This document shows, one piece after another, positions 22,401-32,828 of a DNA stretch of 64,000 nucleotides; within the stretch, counting starts at the first letter, position 1, and every line of letters begins with the position of its first letter. The translations under genes were made by a program, and so were the position numbers. The notes below the pieces were generated by a model. The model was not told the origin of the DNA. It was given only the letters and a program-made list of their open reading frames with translations, and did no database searches. Origin of the DNA: Candidatus Planktophila sp. (GTDB lineage Bacteria; Actinomycetota; Actinomycetes; Nanopelagicales; Nanopelagicaceae); assembly GCA_017858325.1 (NCBI GenBank), contig JAFMBT010000001.1, positions 62,001-126,000 on the forward strand, read 5' to 3'.

Positions 22401-22575
22401 GATATCTGATCGTATCAACGTTAAATATAACGCTAATGAAAATACTCACGTAGCGATTACTTCCGAGCTTTCATTCATCTGTTCTGAAGTTTTGGCAACA
22501 ACATTTATCCATGATGCAACGCTAGAAATCGGTGAAAATGACCTTGGAATCAATACTCTCTTGAGTAAGACTTAA
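19459..22575 (+). CDS. ileS: Isoleucyl-tRNA synthetase
   Basis: PPTANGMPGTHH (HIGH region), DGRKMSKHLGN (KMSKS). Start MSSQFRPLP at 19459 within ORF 19387-22575. Confidence 0.96.
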   Translation: MSSQFRPLPTQIDLPAMERSILDLWRRSEIFERSLSARVGNEPWTFYEGPPTANGMPGTHHIEARVFKDVFPRFHTMKGKFVSRKAGWDCHGLPVEIAVEKELGFSGKGDIEKYGIAAFNDKCRESVTRHVSAFTTMTERMGFWVDFDQAYWTMSPEYVESEWWSLKEIWKKGLLVQDHRVAPYCPRCGTGLSDHELAQGYETVTDPSVFVRFPVTSGDLVALDAVLLVWTTTPWTLVSNTAIAVHPDVDYVAARVTHENVSEVLVVAEALISSLTGDVEILKRFKGTTLERVHYKRPLDYVDIPNSHFVVLATYVTTEDGTGLVHQSPAFGADDLQVCRAYGLPVINPIAPDGTFLADVPVVGGLFFKDADKPLVKELKSRGVLYRHLQYEHQYPHCWRCHTALIYYAQPSWYIRTTAIKDALIRENEKTNWHPETIKTGRYGDWLENNIDWALSRNRFWGTPLPIWRCENKHEECVASLKELGELAGQNLLELDPHRPFVDDITFACPQCACVMTRVPEVIDCWFDSGAMPFAQWGYPHKEGSKEKFESAYPADFICEAIDQTRGWFYTLMTIGTLVFDQSSYKSVLCLGHILDKDGRKMSKHLGNVLEPIALMDQHGADAVRWYMLAAGSPWSARRVGHDAISDVVRKTLLTYWNTLSFHALYANASEFDLASAPAVSERSLMDHWILSELNILIEEVDKAYTGFDSQTAGRVLATFIDDLSNWYVRRSRRRFWDGDLAAMATLHECVLTLTQLLAPMVPFITEHAWQELILPADPSLVESVHLSDFPISQSTLVNRRLSAQVAMTRRVVEQGRAARAESGVKIRQPLGRALISAPGWHELPREMKDQIADELNVLELADIADADGDLVNVSVKANFKSLGAKYGPDVQKIAKLITSADATSLVRTLRKDKTTLLATYEINVHDLVITEVPKSGWMVASHDGESVALDLTLTPELIQSGLVREVIRFIQEKRKSDGFEISDRINVKYNANENTHVAITSELSFICSEVLATTFIHDATLEIGENDLGINTLLSKT

Positions 22576-22853
22576 AGAACGAGTCTCACGATTGTTGAAG
22601 CAACATTGAGGGCAAGAAGTATGACAATGAAAGAGAGATCCAGTGAGACTCCCCCGAGTCGCAATGGCGGCACAAAACGTCCGACGAATTTCATCGCTGG
22701 ATCTGTAATTGCATAGATAACCTCAAAAATAGCAAGCAAGAAGCTATTGGGCCGCCAACTACGTGCAAACATTCTCACGTAATCAATAATCAGGCGAGCA
22801 AAGAGAACCCATTTAAAAAATGTAAGCAGATTAAGTAGCAGTGACTGCAGCAT
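22572..22853 (-). CDS. YggT/YlmG-family membrane protein
   Basis: 93 aa, two TM segments, AITDPAMKFVGRFVPPLRLGGVSLDLSF motif. Confidence 0.9.
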   Translation of the reverse strand: MLQSLLLNLLTFFKWVLFARLIIDYVRMFARSWRPNSFLLAIFEVIYAITDPAMKFVGRFVPPLRLGGVSLDLSFIVILLALNVASTIVRLVL

Positions 22854-22871
22854 TTTTTCTACTGTTATTTA

Positions 22872-23348
22872 CTAGCTCTGATTGAAAAAACTGGCATGAG
22901 CGTATGCTGCTTTATCTTCAGTACGTACGCTGACATTAGCAGGTGAAATTAAAAATACCCGGCTTGCAATTCGCTCGATACCACCCTGCAATCCAAATGC
23001 TAAACCACTTGCAAAATCAACGAGACGCTTTCTCTCGGACTCATCCATATCATCAAGGTTGATGATCACAGGATTACCTTGGCGATAGTGCTCTCCCATT
23101 TGCCTCGCCTCTGAGTAAGAGCGAGGGTGCAAAGTGATGATGTTATAGGATGGTTCAAGATCAATACTTACTTCAGCTTCAACGTTGCGATGCCCGCCTA
23201 ATACTGTTACACCAACTGATTGAGTTGACTGCGTGGCCGCCACTGGTACTACTCTCATATCTTTCTTCGCTGTTTTCGGTTCTTGCGTAGCACCTTCTGG
23301 GCCATCTACGAGGCCAAGGTATTCCATAACTTTATTCAGTGCTGACAT
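22872..23348 (-). CDS. sepF: Cell division protein SepF
   Basis: LHPRSYSEARQMGEHYRQGNPVIINLDDMDE...RLVDFASGLAFGL. Confidence 0.95.
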   Translation of the reverse strand: MSALNKVMEYLGLVDGPEGATQEPKTAKKDMRVVPVAATQSTQSVGVTVLGGHRNVEAEVSIDLEPSYNIITLHPRSYSEARQMGEHYRQGNPVIINLDDMDESERKRLVDFASGLAFGLQGGIERIASRVFLISPANVSVRTEDKAAYAHASFFNQS

Positions 23349-23357
23349 GGTTCTATT

Positions 23358-24053
23358 TTATGGTGCTGCGCTGCGCGAGCCGAGTATTTGGCTTCCGATT
23401 CGGATGTGTGTCGCGCCATAGGCGATTGCGACTTCGAAATCACCACTCATACCTGCCGAGAGGTATTTAGCCTCTGGAAAGCCACGTTTTACGCCCTCTG
23501 CAATGCCCGCTACCTGAGCAAAGGACTTCTCTGGATCTGACTCCACAGGAGGGACGGCCATAACACCCATCAAATGAAGGTGCGATGAATTGGTGACGGC
23601 CTGGCATGCCTGCATCAGATCACTAGATTGAAGGCCCGATCGAGCCGGATTGCCATCGAGTGATACTTGAATGAAAACTTGCAGGGATTTATCCCCAATG
23701 GCCTCCAGTGCTCTATCAAATTTTTCCAAATGGGAGAGATCATCAAGTGAATGCACGGTATCTGCCCAGCGGGAGATAGATCCGATTTTTTTACTCTGCA
23801 CTTCTCCTTGATAATGCCAATGTGCCTTGATGTGAGAAGATTTTTCGACTCCTTCGGCATCACGGTTCTCGCCAAAATTATTGATACCAAGCCCCTGCAG
23901 GATCTGAACATCACTGACTGGATATGTTTTTGTTACTGCGATCAAGGTGACTTCATCTCGAATTCGCCCTGCCAACAGGCAGGCGCGAGCGATGCGCTCT
24001 TCTACCCGGGATAACGCTTCCGAGATATCGTGAATTCTCTTATGGTCTGTCAT
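23358..24053 (-). CDS. YggS-family PLP-binding protein (PLP homeostasis)
   Basis: LIAVTKTYP, NFGENRDAEG, HWHYQGEVQSKK, LSAGMSGDFEVAIAYGATHIRIGS. Confidence 0.94.
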   Translation of the reverse strand: MTDHKRIHDISEALSRVEERIARACLLAGRIRDEVTLIAVTKTYPVSDVQILQGLGINNFGENRDAEGVEKSSHIKAHWHYQGEVQSKKIGSISRWADTVHSLDDLSHLEKFDRALEAIGDKSLQVFIQVSLDGNPARSGLQSSDLMQACQAVTNSSHLHLMGVMAVPPVESDPEKSFAQVAGIAEGVKRGFPEAKYLSAGMSGDFEVAIAYGATHIRIGSQILGSRSAAP

Positions 24054-24715
24054 AGCCAGATCAACCCTACCTGTCGCCCCGTTACTCCATCTCGACGATA
24101 TGAGAAGAGGGATCTATCTTCAACTGTGCAACCAGTACGATCTAGAACTCTCACTCCATTACTCTCCAACTCGTATGAAAGCGCTGCGGCAAGATCGAGC
24201 GCAAGCCCTCCATGCTTTGTCTGAGATTTTGATCGTGGAAAAGTCGACGTGACTTCTTCATAGACATCATCGGAAACTTCATAGCAGGTGCCACATATTG
24301 ACGGACCGATAATTGCTGTGATTGTTGATGGGGCGATATCACTCATCACCGAGAGAGCACTTTTAGTAACACCATTAAGTAAACCTTTTCTGCCTACATG
24401 CACGGCAGCGATGCTGCCTTGATTTGTAAGAAGCAGTGGAATGCAATCTGCAACCATCACTGCAAGGGCAATATTTGGGTTTGTGGTCACGAGTGCATCC
24501 GCAGTTAGTGGTATTTGGGCGTACTCATCAATGACTTCAACAATGTTGCCATGAACTTGATTCATAAATTGAATCGGTCTTCCGATTTCTTCACTGAGCA
24601 ACCGACGATTTAGTTCTACTGAAGCTGGATCGTCTCCCACGTGAGAGGCTAGATTTCGCGAGTGAAAAGCACCGGAAGATTTCCCACCGGTGCTATCTGT
24701 AAATCTGAAATTCAC
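24050..24715 (-). CDS. PgeF/YfiH/YlmD-family purine nucleoside phosphorylase-like protein
   Basis: NQVHGN, ALVTTNPNIALAVMVADCIPLLL, AAVHVGRKGLLNGV, IGPSICGTCYEV. Confidence 0.92.
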   Translation of the reverse strand: MNFRFTDSTGGKSSGAFHSRNLASHVGDDPASVELNRRLLSEEIGRPIQFMNQVHGNIVEVIDEYAQIPLTADALVTTNPNIALAVMVADCIPLLLTNQGSIAAVHVGRKGLLNGVTKSALSVMSDIAPSTITAIIGPSICGTCYEVSDDVYEEVTSTFPRSKSQTKHGGLALDLAAALSYELESNGVRVLDRTGCTVEDRSLFSYRRDGVTGRQVGLIWL

Positions 24716-24720
24716 TCTTT

Positions 24721-25851
24721 TTACTTCATAAAATCAGGCACGTCGATTTCATCCTCTGCTACAAGATCTTCAAAAGTTACACGCTTTGCAGGCTTCTTCT
24801 CATCGAGATCCATCGCAACAACTAATGGATCATTCCCAGGAAGTGGGTCAGCAACCCCACCTAGAATGGCTGCACTAAGAACTGGCACTGCAACTTTCTT
24901 TGGCTCACCACCATCAAATCCAGCTGCGATCACTGTAATTCGCACTTCATCACCTAACGCATCATCGATAGTCGTGCCAAAGATAATTCGAGCATCTGGA
25001 TGGGCCGCTGCCTGTACAAGTTCACAGGCTTCATTGATCTCAAAGAGGCCTAAATCTGATCCACCTGCGACTGAGAGCAGCACACCCATTGCGCCATCAA
25101 TAGAGGTTTCAAGCAACGGGCTAGATATTGCTAACTCAGCAGCTCTCGTCGCACGATTTTCCCCACGTGCTGAACCAATTCCCATGAGAGCCGAACCAGC
25201 ATCTGTCATAACAGTTTTTACATCTGCGAAATCAAGATTGATCAGACCTGGTTGAGTGATAATTTCGGTAATTCCCTGAACACCTGAGAGCAACACTTGA
25301 TCGGCGCTCTTAAATGCATCAACTGCGGTGATATTACGATCTGAAATCGCAAGTAAGCGATCATTCGGAATAACAATGAGAGTATCAACCTCGTCGCGGA
25401 GTAGAGCGATTCCTTCTTCAGCTTGGTTTGTCCGAATCTTTCCTTCGAAGGAGAATGGTCGTGTCACCACTCCTATGGTGAGTGCTCCCAAATCACGTGC
25501 AATTTTTGCAACAATAGGTGCGCCTCCGGTACCGGTGCCGCCGCCTTCTCCTGCGGTAACAAAGACCATATCGGCTCCGCGTAAAATTTCTTCTATCTCT
25601 TCTGTGTGATCAATAGCCGCTTGTCTTCCTTTTTCAGGAGCTGCACCTGCGCCAAGACCTTTAGTTGAGGCACGACCAATATCGAGTTTCACATCAGCAT
25701 CACTCATGAGCAGATGTTGTGCGTCAGTATTAATTGCGATGAACTCAACTCCTTTGAGTCCAACATCAATCATTCGATTGATTGCATTCACTCCGCCGCC
25801 GCCAATGCCAACAACTTTGATAACAGCCAAGTAATTTTGTGGTGCAGCCAC
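24721..25851 (-). CDS. ftsZ: Cell division protein FtsZ
   Basis: [33 protein letters not shown]; acidic C-terminal tail [10 protein letters not shown]. Confidence 0.97.
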   Translation of the reverse strand: MAAPQNYLAVIKVVGIGGGGVNAINRMIDVGLKGVEFIAINTDAQHLLMSDADVKLDIGRASTKGLGAGAAPEKGRQAAIDHTEEIEEILRGADMVFVTAGEGGGTGTGGAPIVAKIARDLGALTIGVVTRPFSFEGKIRTNQAEEGIALLRDEVDTLIVIPNDRLLAISDRNITAVDAFKSADQVLLSGVQGITEIITQPGLINLDFADVKTVMTDAGSALMGIGSARGENRATRAAELAISSPLLETSIDGAMGVLLSVAGGSDLGLFEINEACELVQAAAHPDARIIFGTTIDDALGDEVRITVIAAGFDGGEPKKVAVPVLSAAILGGVADPLPGNDPLVVAMDLDEKKPAKRVTFEDLVAEDEIDVPDFMK

Positions 25852-25990
25852 GACAGTCCCCCTTATGAACTATAAATCTCGCCTTGAGAGTTACGATTCA
25901 TTCACTTTGATAGCGGTAAAAGTAGGCTGATACAGAGGGTGAATCAAATACCGACTCGGACCAATTCCTCATCTTCACCTTGAGAGTTTT

Positions 25991-26674
25991 TTATCGCACG
26001 ATTGGTGCATGGGGCGCAAGAAGATCGATCAGGGTAATTTTTTTATTTTCAGGTAGCGCTAAAAGGCGATCAATGACAGAGATTTTCAGATTCATTTCTG
26101 CACTATCGCCCCATCGAATTTTTATATTACGGCCCTTGAGTTTGGCATTGAGAAGAAAGGAGGAAGACGCTGTAGCCACCATCGATGTAATTGAACGTCT
26201 AAAGTCGGCCGGGAATGCGGTGAAGAGATCGTTAGCTTCAAGGGCCCCGGCCGATGTTGCCGCTGAGATGACTGGCAACTCGGGATTAGAGAACCCGGGT
26301 AAGACAAAGAGCTCCCCTTGGTTATCTATCGTCTGACCCTCTACTTGGTCGATATTGAAATACGCGATGGGATCGCGCGCGAGGACAGAAAGCTGGACCT
26401 TCCCATCTATCCAATTGCGAGATATGTCGACGTCACGAACCCACCTAATCTCTTGAATATTCTCCTTCGTTGCTTGAGTGTTGACCCGAGCCAGTTGCCC
26501 GCCAATTTTTACCTGACTCATCTTAAGTATGTCGACCTCTGAGAGAGCGTTCGGAGATCCGAGCACCTCGATGGTCTTTACCGTAAAAATCTGAGACCAG
26601 CCGAGCAGATAGGCAAAGGTGGCTATGAGAGCGATCGCCATAAGAACAACTGGTTTAAAGATAATTCTCTTCAC
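25991..26674 (-). CDS. ftsQ: Cell division protein FtsQ/DivIB
   Basis: N-terminal TM then POTRA-like FTVKTIEVLGSPNALSEVDIL; position murC-ftsQ-ftsZ. Confidence 0.88.
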   Translation of the reverse strand: MKRIIFKPVVLMAIALIATFAYLLGWSQIFTVKTIEVLGSPNALSEVDILKMSQVKIGGQLARVNTQATKENIQEIRWVRDVDISRNWIDGKVQLSVLARDPIAYFNIDQVEGQTIDNQGELFVLPGFSNPELPVISAATSAGALEANDLFTAFPADFRRSITSMVATASSSFLLNAKLKGRNIKIRWGDSAEMNLKISVIDRLLALPENKKITLIDLLAPHAPIVR

Positions 26675-26676
26675 TG

Positions 26677-28074
26677 CTATATATTGATTTCAAATCGTTG
26701 CTCAAGACCAGCGATGATTATCGGTGCTAATGAATTCACATCACCAGCACCGAGTGTGAGAATTACATCCCCCGGTTTTGCCATAGAGATCATCGCCTCT
26801 GCTGCCTCAAGAAAATTGGGAAGAAATACTCCGTGCTGCATCTTCTCTGTAATGAGAGAAGAGCTCACTCCTGGAATTACAGATTCGCTTGCGGGGTAGA
26901 TTTCAAGAAGAATGGCATGATCTGCCAAATCTAGCGTTCGCGCAAAAGAATCAAGGAATGCTTGAGTGCGGGTATATCGATGCGGTTGAAATATGACAAG
27001 AACTCGCCCATCGCCTGCATAACGGCGAGCTGCAGTAAGAGTGACATCTATCTCTGTCGGATGATGCCCATAATCATCGACTACTCTTATTCCAGCAATA
27101 CTTGCCTTGAGCTCAAAACGTCGACCTGCACCTCTAAATGATTGAAGTCCTTGAAGAAGTTCTGCGATTGGCTGATCAAGTGATAATCCCGTTGCAACGA
27201 CAGCGGCAGCGTTGAGCAGATTGTGATGTCCCGGTACTTCTAGGTTGAGCGTTCCGATGTTGCGACCGTGCCACAAAAGTCGTGACCGAGAGCCCATTGG
27301 AAGCAGATTGATCTGATCAAGAACTAAATCTGATTGTGAATCGGTGCCGTAGGAAATTTTCTTCGATGGCGCTCCCTTCTGTGCGATCTCAGAGGCTCCT
27401 TGATCGTCACGACAATAAATCAAGAAACCGTTGGGATCGATCGATTGCACAAATTGAGTGAAAATCTCCATCACTGACTGTGGGGTGGTGAAATAATCAA
27501 CATGGTCGTGCTCAATATTGGTCACAATCGCGCCAAATGGACGATATTCCAAAAAAGAACCATCTGATTCATCTGCCTCAGCTACAAAGATCTTTCCCGT
27601 ACCGCGATGAGCATTCGAACCCGATGCAGTAAGAGTTCCGCCAATAGCAAATGAAGGATCAACTCCGCAGCTTTGAAGTGCGACAGTGAGCATTGAAGAC
27701 GTCGTGGTTTTCCCATGTGTTCCAGCAACTGCCACGCTCTGAGTTCCTGTCATCAGAATTGCTAACGCTTGTGCGCGCGTTAGAAGCGAAATACCACGTT
27801 CTTTAGCACGTAGAATTTCTGGATTACTCGCGGGGATAGCATTTGAATAAACAACAAAATTTTTACCGTCGACATGCGATTTGTCGTGACCAACATATAC
27901 ATCTGCTCCTAGGGTTCTCAAGGCCAGCACGACTGTTGAATCTTTGCTATCACTTCCTGATACATGCACACCATGAGATAACGCGATACGAGCCAACCCG
28001 CTCATACCTGCACCAGCTATTCCAACAAAGTGAACCTGCTGGCCGATCCATTCACTGAGCTCTGGTCGTTGCAT
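26677..28074 (-). CDS. murC: UDP-N-acetylmuramate--L-alanine ligase
   Basis: HFVGIAGAGMSGLARI, AVAGTHGKTTTSSML, DDYGHHPTEI. Confidence 0.96.
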   Translation of the reverse strand: MQRPELSEWIGQQVHFVGIAGAGMSGLARIALSHGVHVSGSDSKDSTVVLALRTLGADVYVGHDKSHVDGKNFVVYSNAIPASNPEILRAKERGISLLTRAQALAILMTGTQSVAVAGTHGKTTTSSMLTVALQSCGVDPSFAIGGTLTASGSNAHRGTGKIFVAEADESDGSFLEYRPFGAIVTNIEHDHVDYFTTPQSVMEIFTQFVQSIDPNGFLIYCRDDQGASEIAQKGAPSKKISYGTDSQSDLVLDQINLLPMGSRSRLLWHGRNIGTLNLEVPGHHNLLNAAAVVATGLSLDQPIAELLQGLQSFRGAGRRFELKASIAGIRVVDDYGHHPTEIDVTLTAARRYAGDGRVLVIFQPHRYTRTQAFLDSFARTLDLADHAILLEIYPASESVIPGVSSSLITEKMQHGVFLPNFLEAAEAMISMAKPGDVILTLGAGDVNSLAPIIIAGLEQRFEINI

Positions 28075-28078
28075 CGTC

Positions 28079-29182
28079 TCAAGCCTTTGGATTTCTCAAA
28101 GCATGTTCCATCAGTGCCGTGATTTTTGCCGTCGCATCAAGATCACTCAAGTCTACGCTAGGAGCACTATTTAGAGCCTTTTCCATAATAGCCACAATGT
28201 TATCTACCAGCCATTGAGGAGTGAAGGATTTCTGATCGATCAGCACTGCATTTCCCCGAGAAACTAACTCGAGAGCATTTATGCCCTGTTCTCCATTTCC
28301 AATAGCAAGCGGAATAAAGATCGCAAATTTTCCAATCGTGCGGATTTCAGAACATGTGATTGCACCACTCCGAGCAATAATGAGATCAGCGGCTACGTAG
28401 GCTCGAGCCATCTCTCGAATGTATTGCACTGACTTATAATTCTCGTCCGCTACCACCACTGCATTTGACCCGCCCACAGAGTGAAGAATCGAGATAGAGT
28501 GCGAATTTATCTCCATACGGGTTTTCTCAATAACTGAGTTAATTGCCTGAGAGCCCTGTGAGCCTCCAACTACGAGAAGAAGCGGGTTCTTCGGATCAAA
28601 ACCAAATTTCTTTTTTTCATGAGCTTGCATCTCAGCCCAGCCTTGTTCATCAATACCTTTATTCTCATTAAGTAGCTCTGCAATGTCTTCTCTTAATGGG
28701 ATCCCGGTGATGAGGGCCTCTGAAAACTTACCTGCTGCAACGGGGATTCCTGCGGCAAGGGAGTGGGTAAAAAGTGTGCCGAGGCGATTTGCCCACCCGG
28801 GTTTTGCATTTGCTTCGTGAATAACTATGGGAATTTTTCGGGTCGCCGCCGCGATGTAGGCAGGAGCGCAGACATATCCTCCAAAACCAATCAATAAATC
28901 TGCACCACTTAGAATTCTCCTACAATCAGCGATTGATCGAAGGAGCTGTGTCGGGCTTTTGAGTGCGCCGAGAGAGGGCGAACGGGGAACTCGCACACGC
29001 GTAATGAGTTGGAGATCAAAACCCGCTGCTGGAACAAGGGATGTTTCTAAACCGGTTGCCGTTCCGAGGAAGATTATGCGATCACTCGGGTGCGCTTTCT
29101 GCCAGTGAAGAGCTACCGCCAGCGCAGGCTGAATATGGCCGGCAGTTCCCCCTCCTGCAAAGACGACAGTGCGCGATTCCAT
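28079..29182 (-). CDS. murG: Lipid II synthase MurG
   Basis: FAGGGTAGHIQPALAVA, VIHEANAKPGWANR, GGSQGSQAIN, ARSGAITCSE. Confidence 0.96.
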   Translation of the reverse strand: MESRTVVFAGGGTAGHIQPALAVALHWQKAHPSDRIIFLGTATGLETSLVPAAGFDLQLITRVRVPRSPSLGALKSPTQLLRSIADCRRILSGADLLIGFGGYVCAPAYIAAATRKIPIVIHEANAKPGWANRLGTLFTHSLAAGIPVAAGKFSEALITGIPLREDIAELLNENKGIDEQGWAEMQAHEKKKFGFDPKNPLLLVVGGSQGSQAINSVIEKTRMEINSHSISILHSVGGSNAVVVADENYKSVQYIREMARAYVAADLIIARSGAITCSEIRTIGKFAIFIPLAIGNGEQGINALELVSRGNAVLIDQKSFTPQWLVDNIVAIMEKALNSAPSVDLSDLDATAKITALMEHALRNPKA

Positions 29183-30358
29183 TTATCTGCCCCTTCTCTT
29201 TGCCACTGCTCTTCTAATCTCATTCAACGTTGCCGGGTTGCGCAATGCACTTGATGCGACAAATCCAATTCCCATATACGTTGCAATAAGGGCAGAGCCA
29301 CCGTAAGAGACGAGGGGTAGCGTTACTCCGACAACTGGAAGCAAGCTCAGCGCTGAACCAATGTTTAATACTGACTGAATTGCAATCCAGGATGCAATAC
29401 CCGCACATGCAAATCGAGTGAATGAATCTTCCGAAGTGATAGAGATACGTAAGATTGAATAAATGAGCATTCCCAATAGTGCAAGAATGAATAGGGTTCC
29501 AATGAGGCCCAGCTCTTCTCCAATGATTGCAAAGATAAAGTCTGTATGTGCCTCAGGGAGGTTTCCCCACTTCTGACGGCTGCCTCCAAGTCCAACACCG
29601 AAAATTCCACCACTAGCTAATCCCAACAAGCTGTGAGCTGGTTGCCAACCTTCATTTTTGTATTGTGCTGGATCAAATGGATCGAGGAATACACTCCACC
29701 GGGCTGCTCGATAAGGAGCAGTGGCGATAAAGAAAGCTAATGCTAAAGCGGCTGCAGCAACGAGAGTTCCAATGAGCCTGAGATGAATCCCCGAAATAAA
29801 TAGGATTCCGCCTAAAATTGCCATTGTCACCGAAGCGGTGCCTAAATCTCTCCCCCACATAATAAGCCCGCTCACCAATATAAATCCTGGAGCGATGAGA
29901 GCTAAGACATTAATGCGGATAAACCCGGCATTGAGGCGTGTTGCAAGTAGTTGGGCAGCCCAAAGAATCACTAAAAATTTTGCTAACTCGCTCGGCTGTA
30001 CATCAACAACTCCGAGGGAAATCCAGTTCGTATTTCCGTTTACCGTTTTTCCAATACCTGGGATTCTTACTACTAAAAGAATGATCACTGACAAGATCAG
30101 ACCAAATCGTGCAAGGTTTTTCCAACTCTTTAGGGACATACTCGCCATGAATATAGCCATAGGAATCGAGATAAGAAGAAATATTAATTGACGAATAAAA
30201 ACAGCGCCTACAGAACCTTTTGTGTCTAGCGAATAAATAGATGAGGCAGAGAAAACCATAATCACACCAATGATAGAGAGAAGCGCAACGCTGATGATAA
30301 GAGCGTAAAGGGGAGCTGCAGGGTTTTTAATCCTCTTAATAGGTGCCAATCGTGTCAT
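29183..30358 (-). CDS. ftsW: FtsW/SEDS lipid II polymerase
   Basis: GRDLGTASV, PEAHTDFIFAIIGEELG, LPLVSYGGSALIATYMGIG. Start at MTRLAPIKR (30358), overlapping murD. Confidence 0.95.
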   Translation of the reverse strand: MTRLAPIKRIKNPAAPLYALIISVALLSIIGVIMVFSASSIYSLDTKGSVGAVFIRQLIFLLISIPMAIFMASMSLKSWKNLARFGLILSVIILLVVRIPGIGKTVNGNTNWISLGVVDVQPSELAKFLVILWAAQLLATRLNAGFIRINVLALIAPGFILVSGLIMWGRDLGTASVTMAILGGILFISGIHLRLIGTLVAAAALALAFFIATAPYRAARWSVFLDPFDPAQYKNEGWQPAHSLLGLASGGIFGVGLGGSRQKWGNLPEAHTDFIFAIIGEELGLIGTLFILALLGMLIYSILRISITSEDSFTRFACAGIASWIAIQSVLNIGSALSLLPVVGVTLPLVSYGGSALIATYMGIGFVASSALRNPATLNEIRRAVAKRRGR

Positions 30359-31791
30359 TTCAACGCCTTTTGGAGGGCCGCTACAAAGCGATCGCCACGA
30401 TCGGCGTAGGAAGTAAATTGATCCATGGATGCACACGCTGGAGCTAGTAAGACAGTATCTCCATCCGTGGCAAATAATTGGGCTTGATGGATGATTTCTT
30501 CCATAAAGGAATTTGAAACACCTCCACGTACATAGTCGGCTGGCGGATTTATCTCGAGAACTTCGATATGAGGAGCGTACTCAGCAAATGCTGCGGTAAA
30601 GAGCTTTCTATCGGTGCCAAAGGTGATCACCTTTTTAATTCTTGAATGTACTTTGGCAATCAAACTCGAAACATCAGCTCCTTTTGCCAGACCTCCTGCC
30701 AGCCAAATCACTGAAAAAGCCGAGAGAATAGAGGCCTCTGCTGCGTGCGGATTAGTCGCTTTTGAATCATCGATCCAGGTAATCCCATCCTTCTCTGCAA
30801 TCACTTCTATGCGGTGCCGTCCAGGAGAGAACTGGGTGAGGGCCTCACGAATATTCTCATGGGCGACCCCAAGGGTTCTTGCCAATCCAGCAGCTGCCAG
30901 AGCATTAGAAATATTGTGAGGAACTGTTGGTTTGATCTCAATTACTTCTGCAATCATGGAAGCCTCTTGTGGATCTGGCACAAATGCCCGATCAACAAGT
31001 AGTTCCTCAACTAATCCAATCTCTCCTGGCTTAGGTGTGTTAAGAGAATAGAAAACCTTTCTTCCATTCCAATGAGAACTGCGGCCTACGACCTCTTTAT
31101 CGTCTCCATTAAGAATTGCAGTCAGTGATCGATCGAGAATAGAAATCTTGGCGCTAGCGTACAAATCAAAAGTTCCATGCCAATCAGTGTGATCATCGGC
31201 AATATTGAGAATTGCACAGGAGAGAAACTCGGCTTGCTTCAGCCAGTGGAGTTGAAAGCTAGACAGCTCGAGAACTAGCGCATCAAAATTCTCATTACTA
31301 TCCACACACTCAATAACAGTCTTTCCAACGTTTCCACATGCAACGGCATGTAATCCTCCTGCGCGAAGGGCGGCAGCAGTCATCTCAACCGTTGTTGTCT
31401 TACCGTTAGTACCAGTAAGAGCGATCCATTTCTGTCCAGGGCAACGCTCTTGTCGAATCTCCCAGGCAAGATCAATCTCGTTGAGTAGCGGCACATCGCT
31501 CTTGATTGCCTTAACAATCAAGGGGTGGGATTCTTTCCAGCCAGGAGAAATTAACAGATAGTCGCAATCGAAATCTGTAACCGAAGAGGTTGGAACTACT
31601 TTAAAATCTTCTGCATGAGTGATGGAATCATCGATGAGAGTGACTAGCGCGTCGCGGGACTTTAAGGAGCGAGCACATGCAAGTCCAGTAACACCTGCTC
31701 CGAGAATCAAGATTTTCTTCTGGAAATAGCGGGATGATGTACTCACAGACAACCCACTAACAGGGACATTAGCCTGCAATCCAATCGGCAT
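30355..31791 (-). CDS. murD: UDP-N-acetylmuramoylalanine--D-glutamate ligase
   Basis: [44 protein letters not shown]. Confidence 0.96.
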   Translation of the reverse strand: MPIGLQANVPVSGLSVSTSSRYFQKKILILGAGVTGLACARSLKSRDALVTLIDDSITHAEDFKVVPTSSVTDFDCDYLLISPGWKESHPLIVKAIKSDVPLLNEIDLAWEIRQERCPGQKWIALTGTNGKTTTVEMTAAALRAGGLHAVACGNVGKTVIECVDSNENFDALVLELSSFQLHWLKQAEFLSCAILNIADDHTDWHGTFDLYASAKISILDRSLTAILNGDDKEVVGRSSHWNGRKVFYSLNTPKPGEIGLVEELLVDRAFVPDPQEASMIAEVIEIKPTVPHNISNALAAAGLARTLGVAHENIREALTQFSPGRHRIEVIAEKDGITWIDDSKATNPHAAEASILSAFSVIWLAGGLAKGADVSSLIAKVHSRIKKVITFGTDRKLFTAAFAEYAPHIEVLEINPPADYVRGGVSNSFMEEIIHQAQLFATDGDTVLLAPACASMDQFTSYADRGDRFVAALQKALK

Positions 31792-32827
31792 AGAAGAGCC
31801 CCAAGCCAGCTGCTACACAGAGTCCAGCAATAATCCAGAAGCGAATTACAATCGTTACCTCTCCCCAGCCTAGCAATTCAAAGTGGTGCTGTAGCGGAGC
31901 CATTCGAAAAACTCTCTTACCTCCAGATATTTTGAAGTAGAGAGTTTGGATAATCACAGACATAGTGATGATCACGAATAATCCACCCAAAGGAATAAGC
32001 AGAAGTTCAATTCTTAGCGTTGTTGCAATACCGGCAAGTGCTCCACCGAGTGCGAGCGATCCTGTATCTCCCATAAAAATCTTGGCTGGTGATGCATTCC
32101 ACCATAAGAAACCAGTACACGCACCAGCAAAAGAAGCTGCGAGAACGGCAATATCCAATGGGTCTCTAACTTCATAGCAATTCAAGCCAGGGGAAACTGC
32201 GCAACTCTCTCCGAACTCCCATACACCTATGAGGATAAATGCAATAAATGTAATTACAGATGCACCGGAAGCTAGACCGTCTAGCCCATCTGTAAGATTT
32301 ACTCCATTGCTAGTTGCCGTCACCATGAGCGCTACCCAGACAATAACAAAAAATGCTCCGAGGGTAATAGAGGTATCCCGAACTGTTGAGAGCTGGGAAG
32401 AGATGGGAGTCAAACCATCTCTATCTGGAAACAAAGTACCGATATAAGCAAAGATCGATGCGATGACAATTTGTCCAGAGAGTTTCTGCCGTGAACTCAA
32501 ACCCAATGATTGTTGACGTGACACCTTAAGCCAGTCATCGATGAATCCGACAAATCCCAAAGCGATGACAAGGCCGATAACCAGTAATGCAGATACGGTT
32601 ACTGCATTTCCGCTGATTAGATGCGCCAATAGATAAGCTGCAACAGCGGCAACAATAATGATGATTCCACCCATAGTGGGTGTGCCTCGTTTGGTGTGAT
32701 GTGAAGTAGGACCATCATCTCTAATGAACTGCCCATATCCACGACGTGCGAGTGAGCGAATGAGTACTGGGGTTCCGAAGAGTGAAAGAAGAAGAGCAAA
32801 TCCCCCAGCCATTAAAATAGTTCTCAA
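31769..32827 (-). CDS. mraY: Phospho-N-acetylmuramoyl-pentapeptide transferase
   Basis: [51 protein letters not shown]. Confidence 0.97.
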   Translation of the reverse strand: MRTILMAGGFALLLSLFGTPVLIRSLARRGYGQFIRDDGPTSHHTKRGTPTMGGIIIIVAAVAAYLLAHLISGNAVTVSALLVIGLVIALGFVGFIDDWLKVSRQQSLGLSSRQKLSGQIVIASIFAYIGTLFPDRDGLTPISSQLSTVRDTSITLGAFFVIVWVALMVTATSNGVNLTDGLDGLASGASVITFIAFILIGVWEFGESCAVSPGLNCYEVRDPLDIAVLAASFAGACTGFLWWNASPAKIFMGDTGSLALGGALAGIATTLRIELLLIPLGGLFVIITMSVIIQTLYFKISGGKRVFRMAPLQHHFELLGWGEVTIVIRFWIIAGLCVAAGLGLFYADWIAG

Positions 32828-32828
32828 C

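Noticed and set aside
25882-25988. 11-bp direct repeat CCTTGAGAGTT flanking the ftsQ-ftsZ intergenic region
   Set aside because: Only two copies 96 bp apart, one overlapping the ftsQ coding end; not distinguishable from chance without comparative data
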